The position numbers were made by a program, and so were the translations under genes. The notes below the pieces were generated by a model that was given only the letters and a program-made list of their open reading frames with translations, made no database searches and was not told the origin of the DNA. 64,000 nt of DNA from Thermobifida alba (GTDB lineage Bacteria; Actinomycetota; Actinomycetes; Streptosporangiales; Streptosporangiaceae), in assembly GCF_023208015.1 (NCBI RefSeq), contig NZ_CP051627.1, positions 1,798,001-1,862,000 on the forward strand, in the 5' to 3' direction. Below, piece after piece: positions 43,487 to 52,755 of the stretch. Each line of letters opens with the position of its first letter. Position 1 is the first letter of the stretch.

Positions 43487-45259
43487 TCACGGCGTGCGGG
43501 TCTCGCGTCCCCGGTCGGGGTCGTAGCTGGTGGGTTCGGCGGGCAGGGTGTAGTGCTCGTCGACCAGTCGCGCGATCGCGCGGCGGCTGTCGGCGGGTGT
43601 GAGATCCGCGTCCTGTTCCACCTGCCGTACCGACTCGGCGAGTTCGTCGTCGCGCACCGAGTCGTGCAGCCACCGCGAGTAGTCGTGGCGGCGCAGGTGG
43701 TGGGTCCAGGTGTCGTCGTCCACCCCCTCGGCCAGTTCCACGAACGCGTGCAGGTTGCGGGCGCGCAGCCGCAGTCTCTCCTGCGGTCCGACGAAGTAGA
43801 AGCTCTTGTCGGGTGACAGCGTGCCCGCGGCGTACTTGCGGCGGTGCCGGGTGCGGTGCGCCTCGCCGGGGGCGAGTCTGACCCGGTGCGCCTCGGCTCG
43901 GTCGACCCGCCACACGGCGGTGTCGGAGACGATCGACTCCCGCTGTTCCTCGGGGGCGGCGGGGGCCGCGGCCAGCCGCGGCGGGGGGCGGCCGGTGGCC
44001 GAGGCGAACGCGCCGAGGGTGTCCTCGGGCCGGTCGCCGACCGCGACGACGGTGTTGACGAGTTCCAACGCCAGCGGGCTGAGTGTTTCGGGGTGCACGG
44101 TGACGAGCATCAGGCCGCCGATGTCGGCGGGGACGCGCAGGGGCAGCTGCGCCAGTTCCACGGGCATCAGGTGGTGGGCTTCGTCGACCACCAGCCAGGC
44201 GGGGTGGCCCAGTTCGGCGTGTAGTCCCACCAGGCGGGGCAGCAGGCCGGCGAAGAAGGCGGGCCGGTCGCGCAGCGGGACGGCGAGCATGGTGACGGCG
44301 ACGTTGGTGTCGGGGTCGCGCAGCGCGGCCAGCACCTCGTCGATCGACGGGGCGCGGGTGGCGTCGCCGAACGCGGTCACTCCCTCGAAGTCGGCGTAGT
44401 CGCCTTCGGGGTCGATCACGCAGTACTGGTAGCCGCTCTCCCCGAGCCGCTCCAGCAGTGCGGTCGCGGCGGTGGACTTGCCGCTGCCGGAGGGGCCCGC
44501 CACTGCCACGGCCGTGCCGTACGGTGCGATGGCCGAAGGGGTGCTGCCCGCGGTGCCGAAGTGCAGGTCGTGGCGGGTGACGGACACGTCGGCCAGGTCG
44601 TCGGCGAGGATCCGGTCGGCCAGTTCGGCCACTCCCCGGCCGTTGGGGCGCTCCAGGGCGAGGTCGCTGGTCTTCTTGACCGACTCCAGGGCGTTGGCGA
44701 CGGCGACCGCGCACTCGCAGGTGTGCAGCATGGCGTGGTCGTTCTCGGCGTCGCCGACGGCGACCGCGGAGTGGGGGGAGCGTTCCAGCCGGTGTAGTGC
44801 GGCGGCCAGCCCCGACGCTTTGTTGACTCCCGGGGGGAGCACCATGACGGCGCCCTTGTTGTAGATGACCTGGAGTTCCAGGCCCAGTTCGCGGATGCTG
44901 TCCAGGACCGTGCGGTCGTGGGGTCGGCGGGTGGCCACGATCACCTCGCCTGCCGCGAGCGGGTCGACGCCGTGGGAGCGCAGCCGGGCCGTGAACTCGG
45001 CGGGGGGCTTCTCGGCGAGCCGCCAGTGCTCGCGCTGCCGCGGGTCGTAGAGCACGCCGCCGTTCTCGGCGACCACTAGGTCGAACAGGTCGACGTGGCC
45101 GAACACGCCGAGCAGGTCGTCGAGGCGGCGTCCGGTGACCATGACCAGGCGGCGTCCCGAGCGGGACAGCCGTTCCAGTGCGTGCACGGTCGCGTCGTCG
45201 ACTCTGCCTCCGGTGGCGAGTGTCTCGTCGTAGTCGCAGGCCAGCACGTGGTACCGCAT
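43487..45259 (-). CDS. HAD-IIB phosphatase fused to P-loop ATPase
   Basis: A 590-residue fusion. Residues 1-220 are a Cof-type HAD phosphatase: DYDET near 9 (nucleophile Asp), VTGRRLDDL near 45, GVNKASGL near 155 and VGDAENDHAML near 168. Residues 240-590 are a P-loop ATPase: AGPSGSGKST near 250, VIDPEGDY near 280 and Walker B LVVDEAHHLMP near 353, resembling HerA/DUF87-type proteins. GGAGGTGGGA precedes ATG 45259. The ATPase could regulate or localise the phosphatase. The natural substrate is unknown. Confidence 0.86.
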   Translation of the reverse strand: MRYHVLACDYDETLATGGRVDDATVHALERLSRSGRRLVMVTGRRLDDLLGVFGHVDLFDLVVAENGGVLYDPRQREHWRLAEKPPAEFTARLRSHGVDPLAAGEVIVATRRPHDRTVLDSIRELGLELQVIYNKGAVMVLPPGVNKASGLAAALHRLERSPHSAVAVGDAENDHAMLHTCECAVAVANALESVKKTSDLALERPNGRGVAELADRILADDLADVSVTRHDLHFGTAGSTPSAIAPYGTAVAVAGPSGSGKSTAATALLERLGESGYQYCVIDPEGDYADFEGVTAFGDATRAPSIDEVLAALRDPDTNVAVTMLAVPLRDRPAFFAGLLPRLVGLHAELGHPAWLVVDEAHHLMPVELAQLPLRVPADIGGLMLVTVHPETLSPLALELVNTVVAVGDRPEDTLGAFASATGRPPPRLAAAPAAPEEQRESIVSDTAVWRVDRAEAHRVRLAPGEAHRTRHRRKYAAGTLSPDKSFYFVGPQERLRLRARNLHAFVELAEGVDDDTWTHHLRRHDYSRWLHDSVRDDELAESVRQVEQDADLTPADSRRAIARLVDEHYTLPAEPTSYDPDRGRETRTP

Positions 45260-45701
45260 TCCCACCTCCACCGGATCGAGATCCTGTGGGGCTTCTGTCC
45301 GGATTCGCGGCGGCCATGCTTCGCGGAGCGGTTCGGGCGTGTTTTCCCCGTTCCGGTTGCCGCCAATCCTCTGCGGGCCGATGGTGGCGGCTCTCACAGG
45401 TCCCGGCTCTCCCTGCTGTTCTGCGGGTTCGGGACGGTGCCTCAGGTCACACCCGTGAACCGGATTTCGCCGGATTATTCACGCCTCGCGGGTTTGTTGT
45501 CAGGCGCGTATCCCGAAGGTCGTGGTCCGACCTCGTCGGGGACCTGGTTCCGCAGCGGAACCGCCTCCGTGTGGGGGACACGGCGGAGGGGACGCCCACG
45601 AGCGTCCCGAGCGCGACCCCAGCGGACTCTCCCGCGCCTTTCTCTGTGGCGCACCCTCCCTTGTTCCCTTGCTTCCACGTCCTTTCGACGCGTCTCGGAG
45701 T
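45260..45701. other. Intergenic between divergent genes
   Basis: About 440 bases between the HAD/ATPase gene and an MFS gene. I see no gene, and no clear operator or hairpin; promoters for both directions must lie here. Confidence 0.45.
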
Positions 45702-47027
45702 ATGCAGTTGTCTTTGACCACTCTGCGTCCCCGCATGTCCGCCGCCTCCGCCGCGCTTCGGTCGTCCGTCGTCCGGCAGCCGACAGCCGGCACCGCGCCC
45801 CGGGGCCGTTCCCGGCAGGCCGCGGCCCTTCTGGTCTTCGTGCTGAGCCTGCTGACCGCCACCAGTTCGCTGGCCACCGACCTGTACCTGCCGGCTTTCC
45901 CCGAGATCTCCGCTGACCTGGGGGCCACCGAGGCCCAGGTGCAGCTGACCCTGACCGCGATCATGGTGGGGCTGGCCGTGGGCCAGCTGGTGCTCGGCCC
46001 GCTCAGCGACCGCTGGGGGCGGCGTGTGCCGCTGCTGGTGGGCGCGGGCGTGTTCACTCTTTCCTCGCTGGCCAGTGCCGTGGTGCCCACGGTGGAGGCG
46101 CTGAGCGTGCTGCGGCTGCTGCAGGGTCTGTCCGGTGCGGCGGGCGCGGTGATCTCCCGCGCGGTGGTGCGCGACGTCTTCGACGGTGAGGACGGCGCCC
46201 GGTTCTTCTCCCGGCTGTCTCTGCTGACCGGTCTGGCTCCGATGCTCGCCCCGATGCTGGGCGGTCAGCTGCTGCTGTTCGGTTCGTGGCGGATGCTGTT
46301 CGGCGTGCTGGGCCTGGTGGGCCTGGTGGGCCTGGCGCTGGTGTACTTCGCGCTGCCCGAGACCCTGCCCCGGCGTGACGCCGGGCGTGCCGGGCGGCGC
46401 GGTTCGGTCCTGGGTGTCCTGCTGCGGCTGCACCTCGACCCGCGTTTCATGGGTCCGACCCTGGTGATGTCGTTGAGCTTCGCGATGACCTTCACCTACA
46501 TCTCCGCGTTCTCCTTCGTCTCCGAAAGCGAGTTCGGTGCCACCCCGCAGCAGTTCAGCCTGATCTTCGGGATCAACTCGCTGGGCATGGTGCTGGGCAA
46601 CCAGGCCAACACCATGCTGATCGGTCGGATGGACGGCCCCCGTCGGCTGCTGGCGGGTCTGCTGGGTGCCCTGGCCGCGGTCGCGGTCCTGGTCTACCTG
46701 GCCGTCTCCGGTCAGGCGGGGCTGGTCTCGGTGACCGCCGCGCTGTTCGTGATGATGTTCTTCACCGGTCTGATCTCACCCAACGCCACGACCCTGGCCA
46801 TCGCCAGCCAGCCCTCCTCGGTGGCCGGAACCGGTTCTGCGCTGCTGGGCGCGTTGCAGTTCGCGATCGGCGGGGGTCTGGCCGCGACCAGCGGCATGGG
46901 TGAGGGCGGTGAGGCGAGCCTGCTGTCGATGTCCGTGGTGATGCTGCTGACCGCCGCCGCTGCCGGAGTGGTCTTCGTCGGCTGGGCGTTCCTCGCCCGT
47001 CGTGTTCCGGCGCCGCGTACCGCCTGA
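45702..47027 (+). CDS. Bcr/CflA family drug-resistance MFS transporter
   Basis: A 441-residue proton-coupled exporter with twelve predicted membrane segments. Family signatures are ATDLYLPAFPEI near residue 57, GPLSDRWGRR near 98 and RLLQGLSGAAGAVISRAVVRD. ATG 45702 is likely; ATG 45735 is possible. A paralogue lies at 53676-54932 on the other strand, with the same core strings. The drug or metabolite exported is unknown. Confidence 0.9.
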   Translation: MQLSLTTLRPRMSAASAALRSSVVRQPTAGTAPRGRSRQAAALLVFVLSLLTATSSLATDLYLPAFPEISADLGATEAQVQLTLTAIMVGLAVGQLVLGPLSDRWGRRVPLLVGAGVFTLSSLASAVVPTVEALSVLRLLQGLSGAAGAVISRAVVRDVFDGEDGARFFSRLSLLTGLAPMLAPMLGGQLLLFGSWRMLFGVLGLVGLVGLALVYFALPETLPRRDAGRAGRRGSVLGVLLRLHLDPRFMGPTLVMSLSFAMTFTYISAFSFVSESEFGATPQQFSLIFGINSLGMVLGNQANTMLIGRMDGPRRLLAGLLGALAAVAVLVYLAVSGQAGLVSVTAALFVMMFFTGLISPNATTLAIASQPSSVAGTGSALLGALQFAIGGGLAATSGMGEGGEASLLSMSVVMLLTAAAAGVVFVGWAFLARRVPAPRTA

Positions 47028-47046
47028 GTCCGCGTCACCGCGCCGC

Positions 47047-47083
47047 CGCCCGTCCGGGAGTCCCCGAGGTTCCCGGGCGGGCG
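47047..47083 (+). terminator. Hairpin terminator after MFS gene
   Basis: A 13-14 bp stem with one G-T pair (47047-47059 with 47070-47083), 20 bases past the MFS stop. Confidence 0.5.
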
Positions 47084-47246
47084 TCGCCGTCTCCGCACAA
47101 CGGGGCGTACCGCAATCAACCAGCATCGAGATGTTCATAGCGGGCAATCCTGGTTAGGGATAGGGCGCATGCCACCGGGGCTTCCACGCCCCCGTCCGGG
47201 GTCTTCCGGGCGGTCCGACTCCCGCCGCAACCGTGAGGAGTTGCCC

Positions 47247-48227
47247 ATGATGCCAACCCGCACCCGCCAGTGGCTGGCGAACCGGATGAGTTCGCATCTG
47301 GACTGGCCCGCCTCCCGCGTCCGGGCTCTCAAGGGGGACACCACGATCAGCGTCGTCCTGCCGGCCAAGGACGAGCAGGAGACGGTGGGGTCGATCGTCA
47401 CGACCATCCGGGAGTCCCTCGTGGAGGGGGTGCCGCTCGTCGACGAGGTCGTCGTCATCGACTCGCGTTCCACCGACAACACCGCGAAGGTGGCGGCACG
47501 CGCGGGAGCGGCCGTCTACGCCCAGGACGACATCCTGGCCGACCTGCCGGGCCTGTGGGGCAAGGGCGAGGCGCTGTGGAAGTCGCTGGCCGTGACCGGC
47601 GGGGACGTGGTGGTCTTCGTCGACTCCGACATCCGCAACTTCGGGGCGCACTTCGTCACCGGGCTGGTCGGTCCGCTGCTGGCCGATCCGGACCTGGCCT
47701 ACGTCAAGGGCTGTTACAGCCGTCCGTTGCGCGAGGCGGACTCCTTCAGCCCGTTCGACGGCGGGCGGGTCACCGAGCTGCTGGCGCGTCCCCTGCTCAA
47801 CATGTGCTGGCCTGAGCTGTCGGGGTTCGTGCAGCCGCTGGCCGGGGAGTACGCCGGGCGGCGCGAGGCTCTGGAGGCGGTGCCTTTCGTGTGCGGCTAC
47901 GGCGTGGAGTTCGCGCTGCTGGTGGATCTCGCCGACCTGGTGGGGGTGGACCGCATGGCCCAGACCGACCTGGGCCGCCGGGAGCACTCCCACCAGTCCA
48001 CCGCGGCCCTGGGGCGTATGGCCGGGCAGATCCTCGACACCGCGTGGTCCCGGATGCACCGGCACGGCATCGTCGCGCCGGAGCATCCTCCTTCCCGGGG
48101 GATCACCCAGTTCGTGCAGACCACCGACGGCTACGAGTCCCTGGACTGGGACGTCGAGGTCAGTGAGCGTCCGCCGATGCGTCAGGTGCTGGACGGGCGC
48201 GGCGTGCCCCGGCCCCGGCGGTACTGA
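47247..48227 (+). CDS. gpgS: Glucosyl-3-phosphoglycerate synthase
   Basis: A 326-residue GT81-type glycosyltransferase making glucosyl-3-phosphoglycerate from NDP-glucose and 3-phosphoglycerate, the precursor of glucosylglycerate and methylglucose polysaccharides. It shows ISVVLPAKDEQETVGSIV, VDEVVVIDSRSTDNTA, the metal motif VFVDSDI near residue 131, GGRVTELLARPLLN and the catalytic loop HQSTAALGRMA near 250. ATG 47247 follows GAGGAG. A second paralogue lies 670 bases downstream on the opposite strand. Confidence 0.87.
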   Translation: MMPTRTRQWLANRMSSHLDWPASRVRALKGDTTISVVLPAKDEQETVGSIVTTIRESLVEGVPLVDEVVVIDSRSTDNTAKVAARAGAAVYAQDDILADLPGLWGKGEALWKSLAVTGGDVVVFVDSDIRNFGAHFVTGLVGPLLADPDLAYVKGCYSRPLREADSFSPFDGGRVTELLARPLLNMCWPELSGFVQPLAGEYAGRREALEAVPFVCGYGVEFALLVDLADLVGVDRMAQTDLGRREHSHQSTAALGRMAGQILDTAWSRMHRHGIVAPEHPPSRGITQFVQTTDGYESLDWDVEVSERPPMRQVLDGRGVPRPRRY

Positions 48228-48242
48228 GCGGGGCGGGGCCGC

Positions 48243-48674
48243 TCATCGGAACCAGTCGTTGCCCTGGGTGAAGCAGCGCACCAGGTAGTCCCGCAGGGAC
48301 ACCACCACGAGTCGGCGCTCGTCGGTCTCGTGGTCCCAGGAGATGATGCCGGGACCGTAGCCGGTGTGGACGTAGGCGAACTGGGGGCCCATGTCGCTGT
48401 CTCCGAAGAACAGCAGGTTGTCGAAGGGCGCGTACAGTTCCCGGTAGTCCGGTTCCGAGCGCATCGCGAGGTTGTCCTCGACGATGCGCTCGGCCGACCA
48501 CACCACGGCGTCGCCGTACTCGTTCCACACCCCGTTGGTCTCCCGCAGCAGCTCCACCAGTTCCAGGGGGACGGGCAGGCCGAGTGCCTCCTCGATCCGC
48601 CAGAACAGGGCTTCCTTGGCCGGTTCGAGGAACTCCACCTCGGGGTACAGCTCACCGATCAGTAAACGCCACAC
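48243..48674 (-). CDS. SMI1/KNR4 (SUKH) family protein
   Basis: A 143-residue protein of the SUKH fold: EEALGLPVPLELVELLRETNG near residues 27-47, NLLFFGDSDMGPQFAYV near 86 and ISWDHETDERRLVVVSLRDYL near 110. Such proteins often act as immunity factors against contact-dependent or polymorphic toxins, but many are orphan. No toxin gene is next to it. It lies between two gpgS paralogues. Confidence 0.83.
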   Translation of the reverse strand: MWRLLIGELYPEVEFLEPAKEALFWRIEEALGLPVPLELVELLRETNGVWNEYGDAVVWSAERIVEDNLAMRSEPDYRELYAPFDNLLFFGDSDMGPQFAYVHTGYGPGIISWDHETDERRLVVVSLRDYLVRCFTQGNDWFR

Positions 48675-48823
48675 GGTTGAATCATCACAGCTGTGCCCCT
48701 GTCACCGGAAATCGACGGGCGCACACCGGGTGGATCCGTTCCGGAAAGCCGCCTGTGGCGGCCGGTCGCGGCATCTCGGTTGCGGAGGCCGCGGGGGTTT
48801 CGTCTCCTCGGGCCGTGGCCTCT

Positions 48824-48852
48824 CCCCGCCCCGGGAGGCCGGCGGGGCGGGG
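48824..48852 (-). terminator. Hairpin terminator of second gpgS
   Basis: Perfect 9-bp arms (48824-48832 and 48844-48852), 48 bases beyond the minus-strand stop at 48900. Confidence 0.5.
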
Positions 48853-48899
48853 TGTTCTTCCTTCGTCGTGCTACCCCGAGTCCCGGTGTCCGGGGCTGT

Positions 48900-49865
48900 T
48901 CAGGTCAGTGCGGGTTCGGCCACGCTGTCCGCCGGGGGGCGTTCGGTGATGGCGGTCTCCCTGGGGCAGGGCACGTACGCGCCGTCTGCGGTGTCGCTGC
49001 GCACGTACTGCACGAGTGTGGTGGTGACGCTGCCGGTCTCCACCAGACGGCCCGAGCGCAGCAGGCGGCTGCGGGCGGTGTGCTGGATCTGGGCTGCCAT
49101 CACTCCCAGGTCCGGGGTGGTCTGGTGGGTGTGTTCGCGCACTCCCAGGTCCACCTGGGCGAGCGCGTCCAGCCCCACGGTCTCCAGCAGGTCGATGAGC
49201 AGTCCCAGTTCCACCCCGTAGTGGGACACGAACGGCAGGCGGCGCAGCACGTCGGCGCGGCCGGCGTACTCTCCGGCCAGTGGTTGCACGAATCCCGCCA
49301 GCTGCGGCCAGTACTGGTTGAGGAGGGGACGTGCCACCAGTTCGGTGACCCTTCCGCCGTCGTAGGTGCCGCCGGGGGCGCCGTTGAGCGGCCGGTCGTA
49401 GCAGGCCTTGGCGTAGACCACCTGTGGGTCGGTCAGCAGCGGGCCGAGCAGTCCGGTCACGTAGTCGGGGGTGAAGCTCAGCAGGTCGGCGTCGATGAAG
49501 ACGAGGATGTCCCCGGTCGCCACGAACAGCGACTTCCACAGCGCCTCGCCCTTGCCCTCCCCGGGGGCCAGGTCGGGGCGGATCGCGTCCTGGTGGTAGA
49601 CGGTCGCTCCCGCCCGTGCCGCCACCTCGGCGGTGTTGTCGCTGCTCCGCGAGTCGATGACCACGATCTCGTCCACCAGGGGGACCCGTTCGCACAGGGC
49701 GGTGCGGATACCGGACACGATCGTGCCGACGGTTGCGCTCTCGTTGCGGGCCGGAAGGACCACGGTGACCCGCTGCCCCTGTTTGTTGTCGGCAAGGACG
49801 CCGGCGTCCCAGTCCCGCGCGCGGCTGGTGCGCCGGTCGAGCCATGCCTCTACCTCTGGTAGCAC
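48900..49865 (-). CDS. gpgS: Glucosyl-3-phosphoglycerate synthase paralogue
   Basis: A 321-residue paralogue of the enzyme at 47247. It keeps VTVVLPARNESATVGTIV, VDEIVVIDSRSSDNTAEVA, the metal motif VFIDADL, GGRVTELVARPLLNQYWPQL and HTHQTTPDLGVMA. GTG 49865 with GGGGGAGG is chosen; an in-frame ATG lies further upstream without such a site. It may be redundant or use a different sugar donor or acceptor. Confidence 0.86.
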   Translation of the reverse strand: MLPEVEAWLDRRTSRARDWDAGVLADNKQGQRVTVVLPARNESATVGTIVSGIRTALCERVPLVDEIVVIDSRSSDNTAEVAARAGATVYHQDAIRPDLAPGEGKGEALWKSLFVATGDILVFIDADLLSFTPDYVTGLLGPLLTDPQVVYAKACYDRPLNGAPGGTYDGGRVTELVARPLLNQYWPQLAGFVQPLAGEYAGRADVLRRLPFVSHYGVELGLLIDLLETVGLDALAQVDLGVREHTHQTTPDLGVMAAQIQHTARSRLLRSGRLVETGSVTTTLVQYVRSDTADGAYVPCPRETAITERPPADSVAEPALT

Positions 49866-50109
49866 GGTGCCTCCCCCTGGATCGGCTCTGTGACGCGGCG
49901 GGGACGCCGCGTCCGGCGATCCGTTATAGCGTCCGATTTTTTCCGGCGCGTCGCCACCGTGTGGCCGGCGGATGACGTCGCAGCGCACACGCTCGTCCAC
50001 GCTCCGCCACTTTCTGCAGGACGCACCGTTTTCTTCACCGGTGTCACCGTGTCACGGGCGCCCGCTGCCCGCACACGCGGGGTCCGGGCTCGGGGCCCGT
50101 GACAGCACG

Positions 50110-50142
50110 GGGCCGGGCGCGGTCCTCGACCGCGCCCGGCCC
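50110..50142 (-). terminator. Hairpin terminator of SRPBCC gene
   Basis: Perfect 15-bp arms (50110-50124 and 50128-50142) with a 3-base loop, 23 bases beyond the minus-strand stop at 50165. Confidence 0.65.
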
Positions 50143-50164
50143 GCTGGCCTCAGGTGTGGAGCCG

Positions 50165-50671
50165 TTACATGGTCTCTCCGGGGAACTCGGGGCGGTCTCC
50201 GGCAACCTTGCCCTGTCCCGGTCGGACCTCGCCGCGCCAGCCGCCCTCGGGGGGAGCGCCCCGCTTCTCGATGAACTCCTTGAAGCGTTTCAGGTCGCCC
50301 TTGACCCGTGTCTTGACCACGCCGAGTTTGTCGCCCAGTTTCTCCACCATCCCCTCGGGGGCGGTGTCCATCTGCAGTGTCACCCGGGTGTGCTGGGGGT
50401 CCAGCCGGTGGAAGGTCACCACGCCGGCGTGCGTGGTGCCGTCCACGCTCTTCCACGCCACCCGCTCGTCGGGGATCTGCTCGGTGATCACCGCGTCGAA
50501 CTCGCGGCGCTGGCCTCCGATGGAGATCTCCCAGTGGGTGTGCGTGTCGTCGCGCTGCTCGATCCGTTCCACGCCTTCCATGAACTGCGGGAACGTCTCG
50601 AAGCGGGTCCACTGGTCGTAGGCGGCCTGGACCGGGACGTTGACCTCGACGGTTTCGATGACCTGCGACAT
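50165..50671 (-). CDS. SRPBCC (START-like) family protein
   Basis: A 168-residue lipid- or aromatic-binding domain of the polyketide-cyclase/START type. The beginning VIETVEVNVPVQAAYDQWTRF with FPQFMEGVERIEQ and the DDTHTHWEI strand match this fold. A charged tail (FIEKRGAPPEGGWRG) extends past it. ATG 50671 has GGAGGA upstream. It is a single soluble domain, with the ligand unknown. A gap of 109 bases separates it from the AMP-ligase homologue on the same strand. Confidence 0.86.
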   Translation of the reverse strand: MSQVIETVEVNVPVQAAYDQWTRFETFPQFMEGVERIEQRDDTHTHWEISIGGQRREFDAVITEQIPDERVAWKSVDGTTHAGVVTFHRLDPQHTRVTLQMDTAPEGMVEKLGDKLGVVKTRVKGDLKRFKEFIEKRGAPPEGGWRGEVRPGQGKVAGDRPEFPGETM

Positions 50672-50780
50672 GCTGCGACATCCTCCCTGGTCGGCAGTGT
50701 CGACCCGCGCCGCTGCGGTGGCGGCGCGGTCCGGGGCCGCCGCTACCCGGACCGTCGAAGTCCACACATCGGCTGCCGCG

Positions 50781-52643
50781 TCACCGTCCCCTGTCGAGGG
50801 GCGGGGGCTCGTACAGCGCCTCGATCTCCTCGGCGAACGCCCGCAGCACCGCGTCGCGGCGCAACCGCCCCGAGGGCAGCAGCAGTCCGCTGGCCTGGCT
50901 GAACTCCTCGGGAAGCACGTGGAAGGCGCGGATCGTCAGCTCCGGCGGTATCCCGTTGTTGACCTCCTCCACCGCGCGGCGGATCTCCGCGCCCACCTCC
51001 GGGGTCAACGCGATCTGCTCCACGGGGACGGACAGCGGCAGGTTGTTGACCAGCCGCCAGTACTCCAGCTGCTCTCGTTTGAGGGTGATCAGCGCGGTCG
51101 CGTAGGGGCGGCCCTCCCCCAGCACGATCACCTGGCTGATCAGCGGGTGTTCCAGCAGGCGTGTCTCCAGTGCCGCGTAGTCGGCCGTCACGGCCCGTGC
51201 GGGGGCCTCCACGACTTGTCCGACCACCGGGGGGAGTTCCGCCGAGCCGCGGGGGCGGAGGCTGTCGCGTCTGCCCCGCAGGCTCAGGTGGCCCTGCTCG
51301 TCCAGGTCTCCCAGCCAGCCTGTGGCCAGCCATCCGTCCGGCAGTACCTGTTCGCTGTCGCCCACCGCGTTGTGGTATCCGGTGAACACGCCGGGGCCGC
51401 GCACCAGCACCTCGCTGTCGTCGGCGATCTTCACCTCCGTGCCGTCGAGGGCGGGGCCCACCGTGCCAGGACGGCACTCGCCCGGGACGGTCAGTGTCAC
51501 CAGGCCCCCGGTCTGCACCAGGCCGAAGCCCTCCAGCACGGAGATGCCCAGGCCTTCGTAGTAGTGGGCCATTCTCGGTTCCAGTCCGCCCTGCGGGCAC
51601 AGCACCGCGCGGACCCGGCCGCCGAGCGCGTCCCGGACCCGGGCGAACGCCCAGTCGTAGATGGCGCGCGACATCCGCTGCCACGGCCGCCGCTTCTTCT
51701 GCCCCAGGTCCACCGCCAGCCGGGTGGCGGTCTCGAAGCCCTGGGCTCCGTCCCAGCCGCCCTGCTGCTGTGCCCGGGACCGCTCCACCTCGTAGACGCC
51801 GGTCAGGAACGCGGCGTCGGCCACCAGCAGTGTCGGTGCGAACTCCCGGACCTGGTGGGCGAAGCTCTGACCGGGTTGGGCGAAGGCGATCCGTACGCCT
51901 CCCAGGATGCCCGCCACCGCGGCGACGCAGCCGACGAATCCTGGTGTGCCCGGTCCCAGCAGCGTCACGGCTTCTCCGGGCGGCAGGTCCCGCAGCAGCG
52001 GGGAGAGCCGCTGCAGTGCCGCTGACGCCGCGGCCAGCAGGTTGCGGTGGGACAGCACCGCGCCTCGCACCCGCCGCCGCGCGGTGGTCGTGTAGTAGAT
52101 CAGTGCCGTGTCCTGGGCGCTGCCCTCCTCGACGCGGAACCGCACCGCGGTGCCGTCCATGTAGGCGCCGGGTTTGGCGATCGCTTCCAGTCCGGCCCCG
52201 TCCAGGGTCCAGACCCGCCCCAGGTCCACCAGTTCGTGTTGCAGTGATGCCGCCACCCATGCCTGGCGTTGGTCGCGCAGCACGGCCACGGCCGGGCGGC
52301 TGTCCCGCAGCGCCCACCGCAGCAGTCCCGGTGAGCAGCGCGGCGGCAGCCACACCACCACTCCTCCTGCGGCCCACACCGCGAGTGCCAGCAGTGTCCG
52401 CTCGTAGCCGTCGGGGACCGCCACGAGCACCCGGTCGCCCCGCGAGACCCCCGCCGCGATCAGCCCCTTGGCCAGTTTGGTGACCGAGGTCAGGAATTCG
52501 GTGGCGCCCACGTCACGCCAGCCGTCCTCGACGGGGCGCTGCAGGACCGTGTCGTCGCCGTCACGCTGGGCGCACAGGTACACCAACTCGCCCAGCACCT
52601 CGGGGCGCGGCAGCGGTGAATCAGGGGTCCGTGACTGGCGCAT
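50781..52643 (-). CDS. AMP-dependent synthetase/ligase homologue with eroded motifs
   Basis: A 620-residue acyl-CoA-synthetase-like protein (FadD15 type). The overall family layout is kept, but the normally conserved phosphate-binding loop (consensus YTSGTTGxPKG) reads YYTTTARRRVRGAV near residue 181. The A7 Asp that binds the ribose (TGD) is Trp in GWLATGWLGDLDEQG near 444. The hinge region reads RRDSLRPRGSAELPP with no usual Lys/Gly pattern. Catalysis is therefore doubtful; it may be a non-catalytic relative with another role. ATG 52643 gives the usual length. Confidence 0.85.
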   Translation of the reverse strand: MRQSRTPDSPLPRPEVLGELVYLCAQRDGDDTVLQRPVEDGWRDVGATEFLTSVTKLAKGLIAAGVSRGDRVLVAVPDGYERTLLALAVWAAGGVVVWLPPRCSPGLLRWALRDSRPAVAVLRDQRQAWVAASLQHELVDLGRVWTLDGAGLEAIAKPGAYMDGTAVRFRVEEGSAQDTALIYYTTTARRRVRGAVLSHRNLLAAASAALQRLSPLLRDLPPGEAVTLLGPGTPGFVGCVAAVAGILGGVRIAFAQPGQSFAHQVREFAPTLLVADAAFLTGVYEVERSRAQQQGGWDGAQGFETATRLAVDLGQKKRRPWQRMSRAIYDWAFARVRDALGGRVRAVLCPQGGLEPRMAHYYEGLGISVLEGFGLVQTGGLVTLTVPGECRPGTVGPALDGTEVKIADDSEVLVRGPGVFTGYHNAVGDSEQVLPDGWLATGWLGDLDEQGHLSLRGRRDSLRPRGSAELPPVVGQVVEAPARAVTADYAALETRLLEHPLISQVIVLGEGRPYATALITLKREQLEYWRLVNNLPLSVPVEQIALTPEVGAEIRRAVEEVNNGIPPELTIRAFHVLPEEFSQASGLLLPSGRLRRDAVLRAFAEEIEALYEPPPLDRGR

Positions 52644-52755
52644 GACTTTCCTACTCCTCACAGCAGGGCCGGAGAACCTCCCCCCGTTGTCCCCGGTCAT
52701 CCGAACGTGTCCTACTGTGCACTGAATCGTTACCTTCGGGCAAGCTCACGGTGTG

